Of a stretch of 64,000 nucleotides of DNA, positions 32,159-43,334 are shown piece by piece (the first letter of the stretch is position 1; every line of letters starts with the position of its first letter). The stretch is from Arcuatula senhousia (Eukaryota > Mollusca > Bivalvia > Mytilida > Mytilidae). The stretch is from positions 18,060,745-18,124,744 of the forward strand of contig OZ020316.1 of the NCBI GenBank assembly GCA_963971305.1, written 5' to 3'. The notes below the pieces were generated by a model, which was given only the letters and a program-made list of their open reading frames with translations, ran no database searches and had not been told where the DNA came from. A program made the position numbers and the translations under genes.

Positions 32159-32332
32159 TATATCGCCCAAACACTATGTTTGGGAGATATATTGTTTTTA
32201 TTCTGTTTCTTATTATTATTATTAAGTCGCCCAAAACATAGTTTTGGGGACTTATTGTTTTTGCACCGTTTCTTATTATTATTATGTCCCCGAACACGAA
32301 GTGTCGGGGACATATTGTTTTTGCTCGGTTTC

Positions 32333-32367
<35 letters not shown>

Positions 32368-34375
32368 TTTCTCGGTATTCTGGACCGTGAACTTGTCCAC
32401 CTCATTTTTTCGACATCTTTTAAGGTAGGAAGCTGAATCTCCATATATCAAGAGTATGGAATGGGAGATTGTGCATTTTGTATTTTTCGGCGAAATCGAA
32501 CGACCCCTTATAGGTAAAAAAAGGGCCTCAAAATGGCTCCTCGAAACCGAAGTTGAAATTTACCTGGCATTTCTGATCCGGCAGGGGTAGGACAAATTCC
32601 TTTATTAGGTAAGTGTAGACTTTTAATACCTTTCATTTAAAAAAAAAAAATTGAAAATCGGACTTATAGTTTTCAAAATTTTGCAAAAAATCGAAATTTA
32701 ATTTTTTTGTCATATTGAGTTATCTTTCTTTGTGCAGCACATTTAGAAATTGTAATGTAAAAATTCTCAACTTTGTTATTTCTTAATGAAAATTGATTTA
32801 ATAGGTAATAGTGATATGCCGAGTTCATTTTTGGTAATAAAAAAAAATTTGGCGGCCATTTTGAAAATGGCGGCTAAAATGGCCGCCATTTTCCCGCCAA
32901 AATTAAAGTTACTCCGATTTTGATGAAAATTGGTATACAAGGTAATAGTGGTATGGCGAGTTGATTTTTGACATCAAAATTTTTTTATCGTCAGCCATTT
33001 TCAAAATGGCCGCCTTTTCCCGCCAAAATTAAAGTTACTCTGATTTTGATGAACATTGATATATAAGGTAATAGTGGTATGGCGAGTTGATTTTCGACAT
33101 CGAAAATTTTTTTTCGTCGACCATTTTCAAAATGGCCGCCGTTTCCCGCCAAAAATCAAAGTTACTCCCATTTTGATTAAAATTGGTATATAAGATAATG
33201 GTGGTATGGCGAGTTTATTTTTGACATCAAAATTTTTTTTTCGTCGACCATTTTCAAAATGGCTGCCGTTTCCCGCCAAAATTAAACTTACACCTATTTC
33301 GATGAAAATTGGATATAATAAGTTATCTCAAACGCCAAGAGACATTGACAAAGAGGGGTACGTGAGGGGACATTTTTGTGACTCGCTTGCGATCACAATT
33401 AGAACTAGTTATTATTATTATTCTTCTGATTCTTAATCGTGAAGCTGTCCTCCCTAATACAAGAAAAGGGTTCAAGGAAATTGAATAACACTTGTTGGAT
33501 TGGATAGTGGGTTACCTAAAGGCGTGCAATCAAGTTTTGAAATTTTCAAGATGACCGCCGTTTCAAAATGGCGGCCATCGGAAAAAGTGGGCGGAAATTT
33601 TTTTTTCCTCGGATCGTTTTGAAAATTAGTCATATGGGTAAAGCGGGTATGCTGAGTTCAAATCTGCGACCGGATTTGAAATCCGACTTACGGTTTCAAA
33701 ATGGCGGCCATTTTACTACACCCGCCCCCCTAAAAACGTCAACTTTGTCCGATTTCAACGAAATTTGATTTCTAGACTTATTTTGATGCACTGATTTGAA
33801 TGGAACTCTATCCAAGGCTATTTTGGGCGACTTGTGTGTTGGCATCCCAACACAATTATACCTAGTTCTTCTTCTTTTTTTTTCTTCTTTCTTCCGGACA
33901 TGAACGTGTCCAAATCGTTTCTCGAAAACTACTACTAGGATCTTTATGAAACTTTGTATGGTAATAGGGTGGGTCTCAAAGGTGTGCATGCAATTTTCGG
34001 AATTTTCAAAATGGCCGTCGTTTCCATGGAAACAAGGAAAGATCATAATATAGGACATTGCGATATCTCGCTTACCTAGGTGCGCAGGGTTCTGAAATTT
34101 TGCAGGTTGACAGAGCAAATGGAGCTCTTTAATAAAACGAAAAAAAATTTTGAAGCGATATTTACGGTTTTCGAGTTATTCACGAAAATGTGATTTTTCG
34201 GTCCCAAAAATGGGAAAATTGTCAAAATGCTACGATTTCGACAAAATTTGGTATCTAGAGGTTTCAAATGATGGCGAGTAAGGGTGTGATGTCACAATTT
34301 ATGCAAAAGTGACATAATGCGTACGTTTGGGAGATATTTTTGTGTTGGGCATCCCCAACACAGTCAACACTAGTT
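32159..34375 (+). repeat. Composite bivalve repeat with (ATT)n and 'ccattttcaaaatggc' units
   Basis: It opens with paired words of the type 'cgcccaaaacatagttttgg' and 'cgaacacgaagtgtcgggg', each followed by 'cttattattatt'. A (TTA)n tract lies at 32333-32366. Four units of about 127-138 bases follow (starts near 32803, 32941, 33067, 33194) with 'ggtatggcgagtt' and 'ccattttcaaaatggc'. A second part ends with 'ttgggcatccccaacacag'. The end 'gtgactcgcttgcgatcaca' (33379) recurs at 57010-57040. The ORFs in it are products of the microsatellite. Confidence 0.75.
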
Positions 34376-35197
34376 TTATTTTGTATTTATTACAAAAATC
34401 GACTATAATGGTGGAATAATTTACGGAGGAAGAACAAGAACATAATACCCGGTCTTGCAGCATGTTCTTATTTCTGAAATCAATGAACAATGTAGTATAT
34501 TCCAGGGATAAAATTTTATGATGAGTATTGAACATGTATGTACCCTGATGTATATCTCACAAAAGTGGTATATCTGTACAAATTTCGTGATGACATCATA
34601 CTGTTTAAATATGGATAAGTAACTTAAACATTATAAGAAAACCTTAGTAGTACACCCCCCTTTTTCTGTGATCAATCAACAGTTCTATCGCGAATTTTGT
34701 TCATAACCTGATGTATATGCTTATAAAGTTTCATGATAATATCGTTCTTCTTTCATTGTAATGTAACCTGTATAGGTTAACCTGGTGTGACGGAGGGAGG
34801 GAATATTTGTTTTGATATTGTATACGATATGTATACATAGAGTGTGTCGATCAGAAAAATAAATGTTCGGAAACAAACCGTTTATTTAAAAAAATTAAAT
34901 TCAAACTAAGATAAAATATTTCACCTTTTTCATCTTGAAATTTATTTTGTGTTACAAATTGATGAAGTCAAGGGCCTGACTCAAAATGCCATCAGTGTCG
35001 TAACCCGCATCCTCTGACTCCATCTCGGATACTGCTCAACTTGTCCATTAAATCGTTCGTTCATATAGTAGTATGGATTGCATTGGTACGCGGTATTTTT
35101 ACGCACGTGATTGCATGCGAGTCTAATAGGTGATTTTTATTTAAGCTTCAGTTAGGTATAGACATTTAAAGAAAAGGATGATAAGTAGGACACCTAC
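34376..35197. other. AT-rich stretch, nothing recognised
   Basis: Short repeated words such as 'tgatgacatcatactg' suggest an old repeat. No coding signal. Confidence 0.4.
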
Positions 35198-36607
35198 TAC
35201 AATCTATATAACCCGCTATACGAGAATATTAATTTTTACCGGTACTGATACTTTTGTTTACCGATAAATTTTGATTACGCAGACGATAAAACATAAAAAT
35301 CGTCGTTTTACAGGAAAAAAGTATTTTATTTGATAAGTAAGTGTTCCATTTCATGTACTGTACTTTTGTTTCTTTAGCAATAGAGTTTTTTCTCAATCAA
35401 AACTTGTGAATTGGGCGTTTAACAACAATTTAGGTTATAGCAATCTTTTCTTTTGTCAGAATATAAATACGTTAAAAACAGACAAGTTTTTATAAAAAAG
35501 TAAGAGGTATTGAAGGTTACTACCGTTTTTTATATAAAACACCTCCTTCTTTTTACTCGGGAATCTTTAAATGTTTGAAAAATAATTTTAGCGGTTACTT
35601 TGTTTTACCGTAAACTATTACTGGTTGTTACTTCTTTTTACCGTAGACGCTACTTTTTTTTACCATCCATGCTATTCTTTTGAATTACTGTAACCACACG
35701 CATGTGATCAGTTATCGCTTTATTCATTAACGGAACGGCCACAATTTCGCTATTTAGGCATAAACCTTTAACAGTGTACATGGTTGGCATTAAAACTATG
35801 TTTTAATTCTCTTTATTTTAATATCTTGAATGATCGTGACAATGAATTGGGAAGCCTGTATGGACCATAGTATTTAATGTTTAAGGACTATTTCTTCATT
35901 TTGAAAATTGTATATTATTAAACAAACAATGAAAATACACTAAATAACATTAGACACTTATTATGGACATCTTGAACTTGATGAAGATCAGGATCAAAAA
36001 TATTTAAAAAATGTTCATAAACAGACTTCTAAATCTTATAACAATCCATTTTGTATTTCTCTTATACCTACTGTGGGTTCATTATATTTTATAAGGTAAA
36101 ATCAATATTGGCGGTTCATTGGTGGTATTCATCCAAAAAATTAGGTTCCCCGCAAAAAAAAAAAACATTTTACGTTGTTGTTGTTATATACTGCAGCCTC
36201 CAGAACCACGATTTAAAAAACCCATGAACTTGTATTGTTTCAGCCATCCATGAAAATTGGTACCCATAAAAATGAATAAACCCACAGTACTCCACGATCC
36301 ACGGGAATATACTGGAATGGTTCCCGTTTTGCGAATGGCTGAGTGGGGCATCTTAAGCATGGCGTGCTACAATTGCTTGTTCTTACACTGTATTGAAATC
36401 CACGAAATCGGTTGATCAGAATGTTTTTATTTTGCATAAGCAATTAAGATTTAAAAAAAATGTCAAAAAAGGTACAATGAAGTGATGAAATGTAATGTTG
36501 TCATTTATTTTGTCTTATCAAAAACCACTTGTTATACGAAAAAAACCAAAATAATGTTTTTAAAATAATGTTTTTCAAAATTAGCCCCTCGTTTTACTGC
36601 TTTTGTC

Positions 36608-37125
36608 ATCCCGTGCGGGGCCCGGGAGGCGAATAGGCCCGCAGCAGCGCTAAGCTTGTCGGTAAAAGTCCACTAAAGAGCGCTCAGAAGCCTGGCATCG
36701 GGTCAGGCCGCTTTGCCCACAAAGCGACTGGGATGTGTGCCCCAGGTGGTTGAATGGGGCAGCCCTGACATCGAGAGATGCGGGGTCGTCAGGCGATGAT
36801 GCGGAAAACCTGACCGCAAACCATAGTGGTGCACCGTGTTGGAAAAAATGTCACGTTCCTCGCACGTTAGAGAACCCTCCTGCAGGTCTCGGTTAGAGTA
36901 GGACCCGTAGGATCCCCATGCAGGAGGCTAAATTTCCCGTCCCTACCCATCACTCCTTTTTCCAGTGGCAGTCATAACTCTCCTACCCGATTGGCCTTGT
37001 GTCCCAATTTCCTCCACTTCATCATCATTTCATGTTCATTGTATCACCACTTTCATGTTCATCTCCCGGATATAGCCGAAATCGCGCTGCTTGGGAGTAA
37101 AGCAATAATTAACTAACTAACTAAC
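36608..37125 (+). mobile_element. SINE-like element family A, copy 3, with 13-bp TSD
   Basis: A full copy from 'cccgtgcggggcccgggagg' to the (CTAA)n tail. Flanked by 'tactgcttttgtc' at 36595-36607 and 37126-37138. Confidence 0.85.
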
Positions 37126-37185
37126 TACTGCTTTTGTCTGTCCCATCTATAAAAAGCAAACAAAACGTGAAGCTAAGAAACCACT

Positions 37186-37500
37186 GGGCGATAACCGCTG
37201 CTGGTGGACCAGAGGTCCCCGAGGGTAATCACAAGCCTGGTAGTCAGACTTGTCTGACACAAATTACCATAAAATTTCTAATATATTGTCGCTGAAATTT
37301 CCGATTGTTAAATTCAAAATTTATGAAAACACCAGGTTTCTTTCCTTGTAATGCACATGGTCGATATCCTCAGTGCTGGATTTGGCTTCCTTGTTCGGAC
37401 GTTTTGGTTTTGAGTACTTTTCGTTTTCAACTGTTTTGGAATTTGACCTTCCAATGTTTTGGTTCAAATGCTACTGATGAGAGGTTACTCCTTGAAATAT
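37186..37500 (+). repeat. Mussel-type interspersed repeat
   Basis: It reads 'cactgggcgataaccgctgc', 'tggtggaccagaggtccccg' and 'ttgtctgacacaaattacca', ending in 'gatgagaggttactccttga'. I remember a very common mussel repeat with this layout. The 111-codon ORF at 37305-37640 lies mostly inside it and is not a gene. Confidence 0.7.
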
Positions 37501-37739
37501 CGATATATAGCATATCCAAATTAACCGTTTATACCCGCGTTTTGGTATTTGTAATTTTAAACTACCGCCTAGTGCCATGCATGTATCATGCAGACCAACA
37601 CAGTATATTATACCCTTTTCATGTCTCTGCATGCAAATGACTATCCTGTGACATCCAACTGGTTGAGTTAATAGATGACATTACTAAGTTGACTGCCTGA
37701 TAATGAATTTTGGAAAAAAGATTTTGATTAAGTCTGACA

Positions 37740-37930
37740 GATCCAATAACTCCTCAAACCTTATCACTAGTTTCATCCATTATTATTGTTCAGAAGTCAA
37801 GAAGTTGTTGTAGAAGCCTGAAGGGGAACCATCAAACTGTATACTAGTAGCGTAAGGTATACATCAAGGATCAGTTCTAAGTCCTAGTTTATTCCTCTAT
37901 TACATCACTGACATTTCATGCCGGGGGTAT
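37740..37930 (+). pseudogene. LINE reverse transcriptase fragment
   Basis: The frame reads 'GIHQGSVLSPSLFLYYITDI', close to the conserved 'G.PQGS.L.P.LF..YI.D' block of non-LTR reverse transcriptases. It has a stop just before the block and no catalytic aspartate box after it. An 85-base part of it (from 'aagtcaagaagttgttgtag') is duplicated at 38371-38455 beyond a SINE. Confidence 0.6.
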
Positions 37931-37940
37931 CTAACCAAGA

Positions 37941-38361
37941 GTGAGTGAGTGAGTGAGTTGGTGTTTTACGCCCGTGCAACGCTATATAGGTTATTTACAG
38001 GCGATGAACATGAAAAGGATGATGAAATGAACTTGAAATGATGATGATAAATGAAATATGGGAATGAGGTGGGACACAAAGGACAGGTAAATTTTGAAGA
38101 ACCATAGGAAAAGGGGAGAGGTGGGTAGGGGCGGAAAATTTAGCCTATGTGGTGCACTACTTGGCGGTCCACAAAGGGGTCTTTTACGTGCATGAGGCGT
38201 GGCACTCTTCACACACGTTGGCCCACTATGGTCGGCGGTCAGGGTTTCCGTATTATAGACCTGACAACCCCCACGGACGAGGGCTACCCTATTCAGCCAC
38301 CTAGGGTACACACTTGGTCGCTCTGTGGGCTGAGCACTGACCCGACGTCAGAATCCCAAGA
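37941..38361 (-). mobile_element. SINE-like element family B, copy 4, 5'-truncated, 10-bp TSD
   Basis: The tail (GTGA)n starts at 37941. The element stops at 'cagaatcccaaga' without the final part of the 5' region. Flanked by 'ctaaccaaga' at 37931-37940 and 38362-38371. It inserted in a LINE reverse transcriptase remnant. Confidence 0.8.
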
Positions 38362-38370
38362 CTAACCAAG

Positions 38371-38455
38371 AAGTCAAGAAGTTGTTGTAGAAGCCTGGAG
38401 GGAAACCATCAAACTGTATACTAGTAGCGTAAGGTATACATCAAGGATCAGTTGA
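38371..38455 (+). repeat. Partial duplicate of the LINE reverse transcriptase fragment
   Basis: Repeats 37792-37876 with a few changes ('agcctggagggaaaccatca' for 'agcctgaaggggaaccatca'). It is longer than a target-site duplication, so it points to a separate duplication. Confidence 0.65.
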
Positions 38456-38487
38456 ACGGAACATATCTAACATTAAGGGATACATTG

Positions 38488-39895
38488 TACGAGGTCGTTA
38501 GGCTATAATGCCTGAAGCCTGACCACAAACCATAGTGGTGCACTGTATTAGTAAAAAGACTTCACGTTTTGCGCACGTTAAAGAGCCCAGCTGCAGTTCT
38601 ATATAATTATACTCTCTCAAAAAAGTTAAGCAACAATAAAAAATTCCCCATATACATGTATAACTAAACCTACCTTATTTTAAATTGTAATTGTGAATCT
38701 ATTTCTCAACAGATTTTTATGAAATAAAGATTACAAGAACGAAAAATGGTTAATCTTTATTTCTTATTTAACAAAAAATTGTGCCATTACTGGTTTTTAC
38801 GATATGACAAGCAAAATTCAATTGTAAATTTTATGCTTGAAAACCCCGTTTAAATCAACTAAAATTTCGACGGAAAAACAATGGTTGTGTTCTACTCACA
38901 TTGTAGCAAAATCCACTGACGCTAGGATTATGCGCAAAGAATAAAAAAAGGCTTATTCATTTTTCTTTTCCTTGATTATATATCATAAATCAAAGCGCTA
39001 AAGCGTTTAAAGGCAAGCGAAATATATAACAACTGTAATAGATTTATTCTCTGTTAAAGTATATTGTTCAAAATGTTTGCAAATTATTAATTTTGGTGAG
39101 CGAAGAAAGGATCGTCATGCAGATGCCCTCAAATTTAAAGTTAATGAACACAATTGCACACACAAAGGTATCGTGTAAAAACGGTATCGATTGAAACACC
39201 CCTTCGATTAAAATGCACTCGTCCCAATGATGTGTATTTTGTTCTAATTATGAATGGTGAAGCTAGAATCTGAATCCATGCATTGACCAATCAAATGAGA
39301 GAAATATTTATACGAACCAATCAAGTAATAGATGAATACATAATGTATATTCTATCGCCTTTAACTAAAAAGTTCGTCATGTAAGATTCAAAGGAATAAA
39401 TAAAACTTGTGCCGGTCATATAAAATGCCAATAAAAATTGAGATTTATAGAAGTGTATATCATGTTAACAAATATTGAAAAGTAATATAGAAAATAAAGC
39501 ATTTTATTCCAGACTGGATGCAGGAAAATCACTCCGTCTAGACAGAAAAAAAAACGCGAAAATCATCACTACTCTATAGACTCCATAAGGCTTCGCTGGC
39601 GCTTGCCTAAAAATCGATTGAACAATTGAGCAATATCAGTTTTGAATATGGTAGGTTTATATAAAACCTATAAGAAAATTTTCAACGGTTGCGTAATTTT
39701 TTTGAGAGAGTATATATAGATAAGAATAGAAACTTGTATGAGGCTAATTTGTCTACCCCTACCCTTTTCCAGAGGCATCTCGATTAGGCTTGTGTCTCTA
39801 TTACCTCCATGTCATTGCCTTTTGATGTTCATTGTATCACCCTTTCATGCTTAGCTCCCGCATGGCGCTGCGTGGTAGTGAAGCACAAACAGACA
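38488..39895 (+). mobile_element. SINE-like family A, old copy 5, split by a Tc1/mariner-type MITE
   Basis: The left part (38488-38609) reads 'cctgaccacaaaccatagtg' and 'gcacgttaaagagccc'. The right part (39713-39895) reads 'ttccagaggcatctcgatta' and 'atgttcattgtatcaccctt'. Both match family A on either side of a gap in which the MITE sits. More diverged than the other copies. Confidence 0.65.
38612..39710. mobile_element. Tc1/mariner-type non-autonomous element, TA duplication
   Basis: The left end 'ctctctcaaaaaagttaagc' and the right end 'gcgtaatttttttgagagag' are inverted repeats over about 30 bases. Each is flanked by TA (38610-38611, 39711-39712). The TA target and the TIR style suggest Tc1/mariner. 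The 1.1-kb interior has no transposase ORF. Confidence 0.7.
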
Positions 39896-40683
39896 ATCAA
39901 CATGAAAGTTAAGTGTCTTAATGATTTTATTAGATATACATTACCCAAATGTACAACTACAGAAAGTAACATCTGTAAACGAAATAGCAGTACCGTGGAA
40001 AGACAATAGCATTGATCGGTAAAACTAACTAGCACCTGTTCAAAGTTTATGGTAAACAAAGTAGCACTCACGGTAAAATTTTGTAGCGTTATCGGTAAAA
40101 AAAGTAACTTCGATTTATTAAATGATTTAATTCACCGAGTTAGAAGTATTATATAAGCCAACTGACAAATTAAAAGGATTAAATGTATATTCGTATGAGG
40201 AAATGGCGCGTTTTTGTTTTTATTTGCTATACTAAATTGACAAAAATCACATTTGTTAAGCTCAAGAAGTTTATCATAATTTACATGTTTCTGTTTGAAT
40301 GTAAGTATTGTAATGCGCTTGCATCACATTCATATATCAATTTGTTATCTGAAACCATTCAAATATCATAAACTTTCGTTTTATTTTTGATAAATGCTGT
40401 AAAAGATGTAAACATCGTCGTATATTTCCCATAATACATCATATTCTCGGTAAAAAAAGTGTCTGTACCGGTAAAAAATAATATTCTCGTATAGCGGGTT
40501 ATATAGATTGTACTATACTAATTAATGAAGGGTGTCCTTAAGGAAATATAATTTAGATAAATTTAAATTCTTAGAATTTTGATTCTTTGTTAAAGGCATT
40601 TTCGTTTTACTATTATTTTTTCAATTTTACAACATAAATTGCTTCATATTTTGAAGGTAGAGCTGGGATGTAAATTAGATATC

Positions 40684-40773
40684 GCATCGGGTATTGATGT
40701 GGCAGTGTAAGATCACCCTTCGGCCCTACGGGCCTCAGAGGTGATCTTACACTGCCACATCAATACCCGATGC
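40684..40773. repeat. Foldback (hairpin) element 3
   Basis: Perfect 34-base arms (from 'gcatcgggtattgatgtggc', 40684-40717, and its complement at 40740-40773) around a 22-base loop 'cttcggccctacgggcctcaga'. The loop itself contains a small inner stem. Confidence 0.85.
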
Positions 40774-40867
40774 CGTTTGGCTAATATGAGGCCCTTGCAT
40801 GGAGGAAAGCCCGATATTCCAAGCTTGAAAATCAATGAAACCCACGAGCAAGGTAAGTGCTTTGACA

Positions 40868-40946
40868 CGTGTGGGGCACGAACCCACAGAGGTGTCGACC
40901 TGTGATTTCAAGTCCAGTGCCTTGACCACTCGGCCACCGCGCTCCC
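40868..40946 (-). repeat. tRNA-Ser-derived SINE head
   Basis: The minus strand reads 'gcgcggtggccgagtggtca', 'ggacttgaaatc' and 'gtgggttcgtgccccac'. These match the A box, the anticodon loop (TGA) and the B box of a serine tRNA. The anticodon stem and acceptor end are imperfect ('gaaatcacagg'). It is therefore a SINE promoter or pseudo-tRNA rather than a working gene. Confidence 0.6.
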
Positions 40947-41427
40947 TAGGTGGAAGTTGCCAAGCTTGCTTACAGAACGGACACTTCTCTAGAAAGCATT
41001 TACAGTGTTGGTCACATTGAGCTCAGAATTTCTTAAGTATGAGTCAGGTACCAAGCATATTGTTAAATGTCCAATTGCAACTCTCTATTTATAACGGGGT
41101 AGGGGGCACTGATCTGAAAGTTAAGGTCCATTTGATGATTTGCATATTTAAAAATTCATAAAACCGGTGAAACAATTGAAGAATTTTTTTGAACGACATG
41201 GCCCCTCCTCTCCTTGTCTGCATTTTAAGTTTGACCTTCGTTTACATACACGGGAATGAATTGCTCTAAACTTTCACGTTTAGGATTGCCATATTCTGTC
41301 ATTTCATTTTATGCATATTTTCTGTACATCTATTTGCTTTTTTTATCTGTTTTGAATTTGAAAATATCCAGGCGGTTTTCAATGAAATGTCTATACGGTT
41401 TATGCATAATGGTTTTGTTCATTTAAG

Positions 41428-41566
41428 GTGATCCGGCCTATGGCGGACGTGGACTTTAAAATTATCTCCATCGAACGTGAACTAGCTAACAGCAACAAAG
41501 AATATGTGTACACCGTAAAGTTTACAGGACCTGCCGACACACAAGTTGATAAGGGAACAACATCAA
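41428..41566 (+). CDS. Secreted protein gene 1, exon 2
   Basis: Bounded by an acceptor (catttaag) and a consensus donor (TCAA|GTAAGC). It has 139 bases, entering in phase 0 and leaving in phase 1. It encodes the start of the mature protein, 'VIRPMADVDFKIISIEREL'. The paralogous exon at 48713-48875 has the same borders, phases and opening words but is 24 bases longer and contains a stop codon. Confidence 0.8.
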
Positions 41567-41767
41567 GTAAGCCATTTAATGACCTGTCTATAATGATAAT
41601 TCATTGATGAAATATATATAAACTAGAACTCATAATATATGTAGTGCCTTGATGTTATTTTCCCCCCTTTTTCTTCTTTGTAAATTTAAAACCGGTGGAT
41701 GTAATGATACTACATGTACACGATTTGTCACTTTTGATAAATATAATATTTAGTCGTTTGATTTTAG

Positions 41768-42306
41768 GAACTGGGAATGAAATAACAACTAGGCTCATAT
41801 TTGACAAAGGATTTAACTCGTACACTGTAAAAGCCACATCTTCTTCAAAAGGTGTTACATTGAAGGTCATCATTGAGGAATCTGCCGAGCAAGATCGCCA
41901 AGACACGTTTCCTCTGAACAACTACCAATACCAAATAGAGCGAAAACAGATGGTCATGGACGGACTATTAAAGTTTACAGCCCAGATTCGACGACCTGCA
42001 GATGAAGCAACGTACGCATTCATCTATAATTTTATTGGGAAGTTTTCATCTTCAGCAGGGGAGGTTATAGATGAGATGAATAATTCTGGATTATACAATA
42101 AATACACAACCTTTGTTACTAGATCATCAGATATAGAAGATTTCTTTCTCCATACCGGTAACATGAGAAGAGATGGCATCATTATCAAAGAGGTCAAACT
42201 AGCGTTGGGAACTGTGGGTTCGATGGAAAGAAAGCCCTCGATGGCCAGCCTTGTTATATATTATAATATTCCAACTAGTGGGTTAACCAGTCCGAACAAC
42301 GTTTGA
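41768..42306 (+). CDS. Secreted protein gene 1, exon 3 (main body)
   Basis: An acceptor 'gattttag' precedes 41768, the phase-1 codon is completed, and the frame runs to TGA at 42304-42306. With exons 1 and 2 the protein is 245 residues: a 20-residue signal peptide, then an alternating-strand pattern suggesting a beta-rich extracellular domain. The mature part has no cysteine, unusual for a secreted domain of this size. Segments shared with the paralogue are 'SKGVTLKVIIEE', 'NNYQYQIER', 'LLKFTAQIRRPAD' and 'MRRDGIIIKEV'. I do not recognise the family and see no transmembrane segment, lectin, C1q or immunoglobulin motif. No AATAAA was seen close downstream. The gene reads intact across all three exons. 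Confidence 0.8.
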
Positions 42307-42539
42307 ATACTCTTGTAAAACAGTTTTAATCTGTTTTTAGTTCAATATACTAGTAAATTACCAATGACAAATTCATATTTATCTTAAATTAATAAGTTGA
42401 TTCTGTTAAATGCAGAGATGTGCCAATTGGGCATTTCGCATGCCAAAATTCCTGAGGGGATACGACAATTCCGTGCAGCCCGAAAAAAACAAACAAACAG
42501 ACAGCTCAAAACACAAACACAAATGAATAGCAATCAACA

Positions 42540-42625
42540 CATCCTCGGAAACCCAGAGTTTCTTCTCTCGCTTACTCATTCATTACTGAGTAAGCGAGAG
42601 AAGAAACCCTGGGTTTCCGAGGATG
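42540..42625. repeat. Foldback (hairpin) element 4
   Basis: Arms 42540-42578 ('catcctcggaaacccagagt' onwards) and 42587-42625 pair with one mismatch around an 8-base loop. The ORF at 42397-42726 spans it and is not a gene. Confidence 0.8.
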
Positions 42626-42629
42626 CAAT

Positions 42630-43330
42630 CAACATTACCAACTCAAGTCATAACAAGAGTAAACGCAGGTGTTTCGAACGAATAGGCAGTTCTTGCTTTT
42701 TGCAACACACCTGTCGCGCTGCCTAAGGTCAATTCAGCGTGTCAAATCTGGTAAATGAGAACATCGTGATGTTTGGTTTGTCAGATGCCGTTTTTCCTTC
42801 AGGTCACAAGTTCTATCCAAAAGCTAAGGAATACCAATAAGACAATCAATGCTAAAAGTTTTTTTCAAAATAAAAACAGAGGCAAACCCATACGACACAT
42901 AGGAAAAATACATAAAGATGAAAAACAACTAATCTGCAATCAGAAAACCCCCGTTAAATCAAAAATTGACTCAGGTGCCCTAGATGTAGCAACCACTGCG
43001 CTGTATTGTGAAAGTTTCATAAGGGGTTGATCAATCCAATACAGAAATTTTTTACAAACTATAATTACATTTGTACTTTCACGTATCTGTTCGATACTAT
43101 TGATATTTTTGCACTTTTGCAGTCCTTGTTACTACAACGTTTCTATTGAAATGAATAAATCAATTGTTGCCGTTGAAACACCCAGACACAAATTAAACAC
43201 ACTTAAAAGACAACGCTAGAAGTTTAAAATCACAAAAAGCAAGCATCAACAATCAAATGAAAAAAAAAATCAAAAACAAAACGAAATAGTTATAGAATAT
43301 GTGTTGCTTTAATTGTTGTTTGATCCAAGT
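42630..43330. other. AT-rich stretch, nothing recognised
   Basis: Chance ORFs only. Confidence 0.4.
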
Positions 43331-43334
43331 CTTT

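Larger units (their letters stand above)
35198..40512. mobile_element. 5.3-kb transposon-like element with TIRs and subterminal repeats
   Basis: The left end 'tacaatctatataacccgct' (35198) and the right end, its exact complement ending at 40512, agree over about 40 bases and imperfectly to about 55. Inside each end lie repeated, inverted motifs of the type 'ggtaaaaaaagtagc' / 'gctactttttttacc'. On the left they are at 35235-35275, 35518 and 35608-35665; on the right at 40015-40110 and 40449-40475. Clustered subterminal motifs of this kind are usual binding sites for a transposase. No transposase ORF is visible, so it is non-autonomous. Its interior has collected at least five other elements. 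I found no clear target-site duplication, and the superfamily is not known to me. Confidence 0.7.

Noticed and set aside
31961..32451. ORFs with long I, L or N runs (31961-32428, 32121-32451)
   Set aside because: Translation of the (ATT)n microsatellite and flanking repeat.
37305..37640. 111-codon ORF
   Set aside because: It lies mostly within a dispersed mussel-type repeat found also at 8831 and 24078.
40868..40946. Functional tRNA-Ser gene
   Set aside because: A and B boxes are present but the anticodon stem and acceptor stem do not pair properly, and it is joined to other repeat sequence.
42397..42726. 109-codon ORF after gene 1
   Set aside because: Spans a perfect foldback hairpin and simple repeats, so the frame is coincidental.
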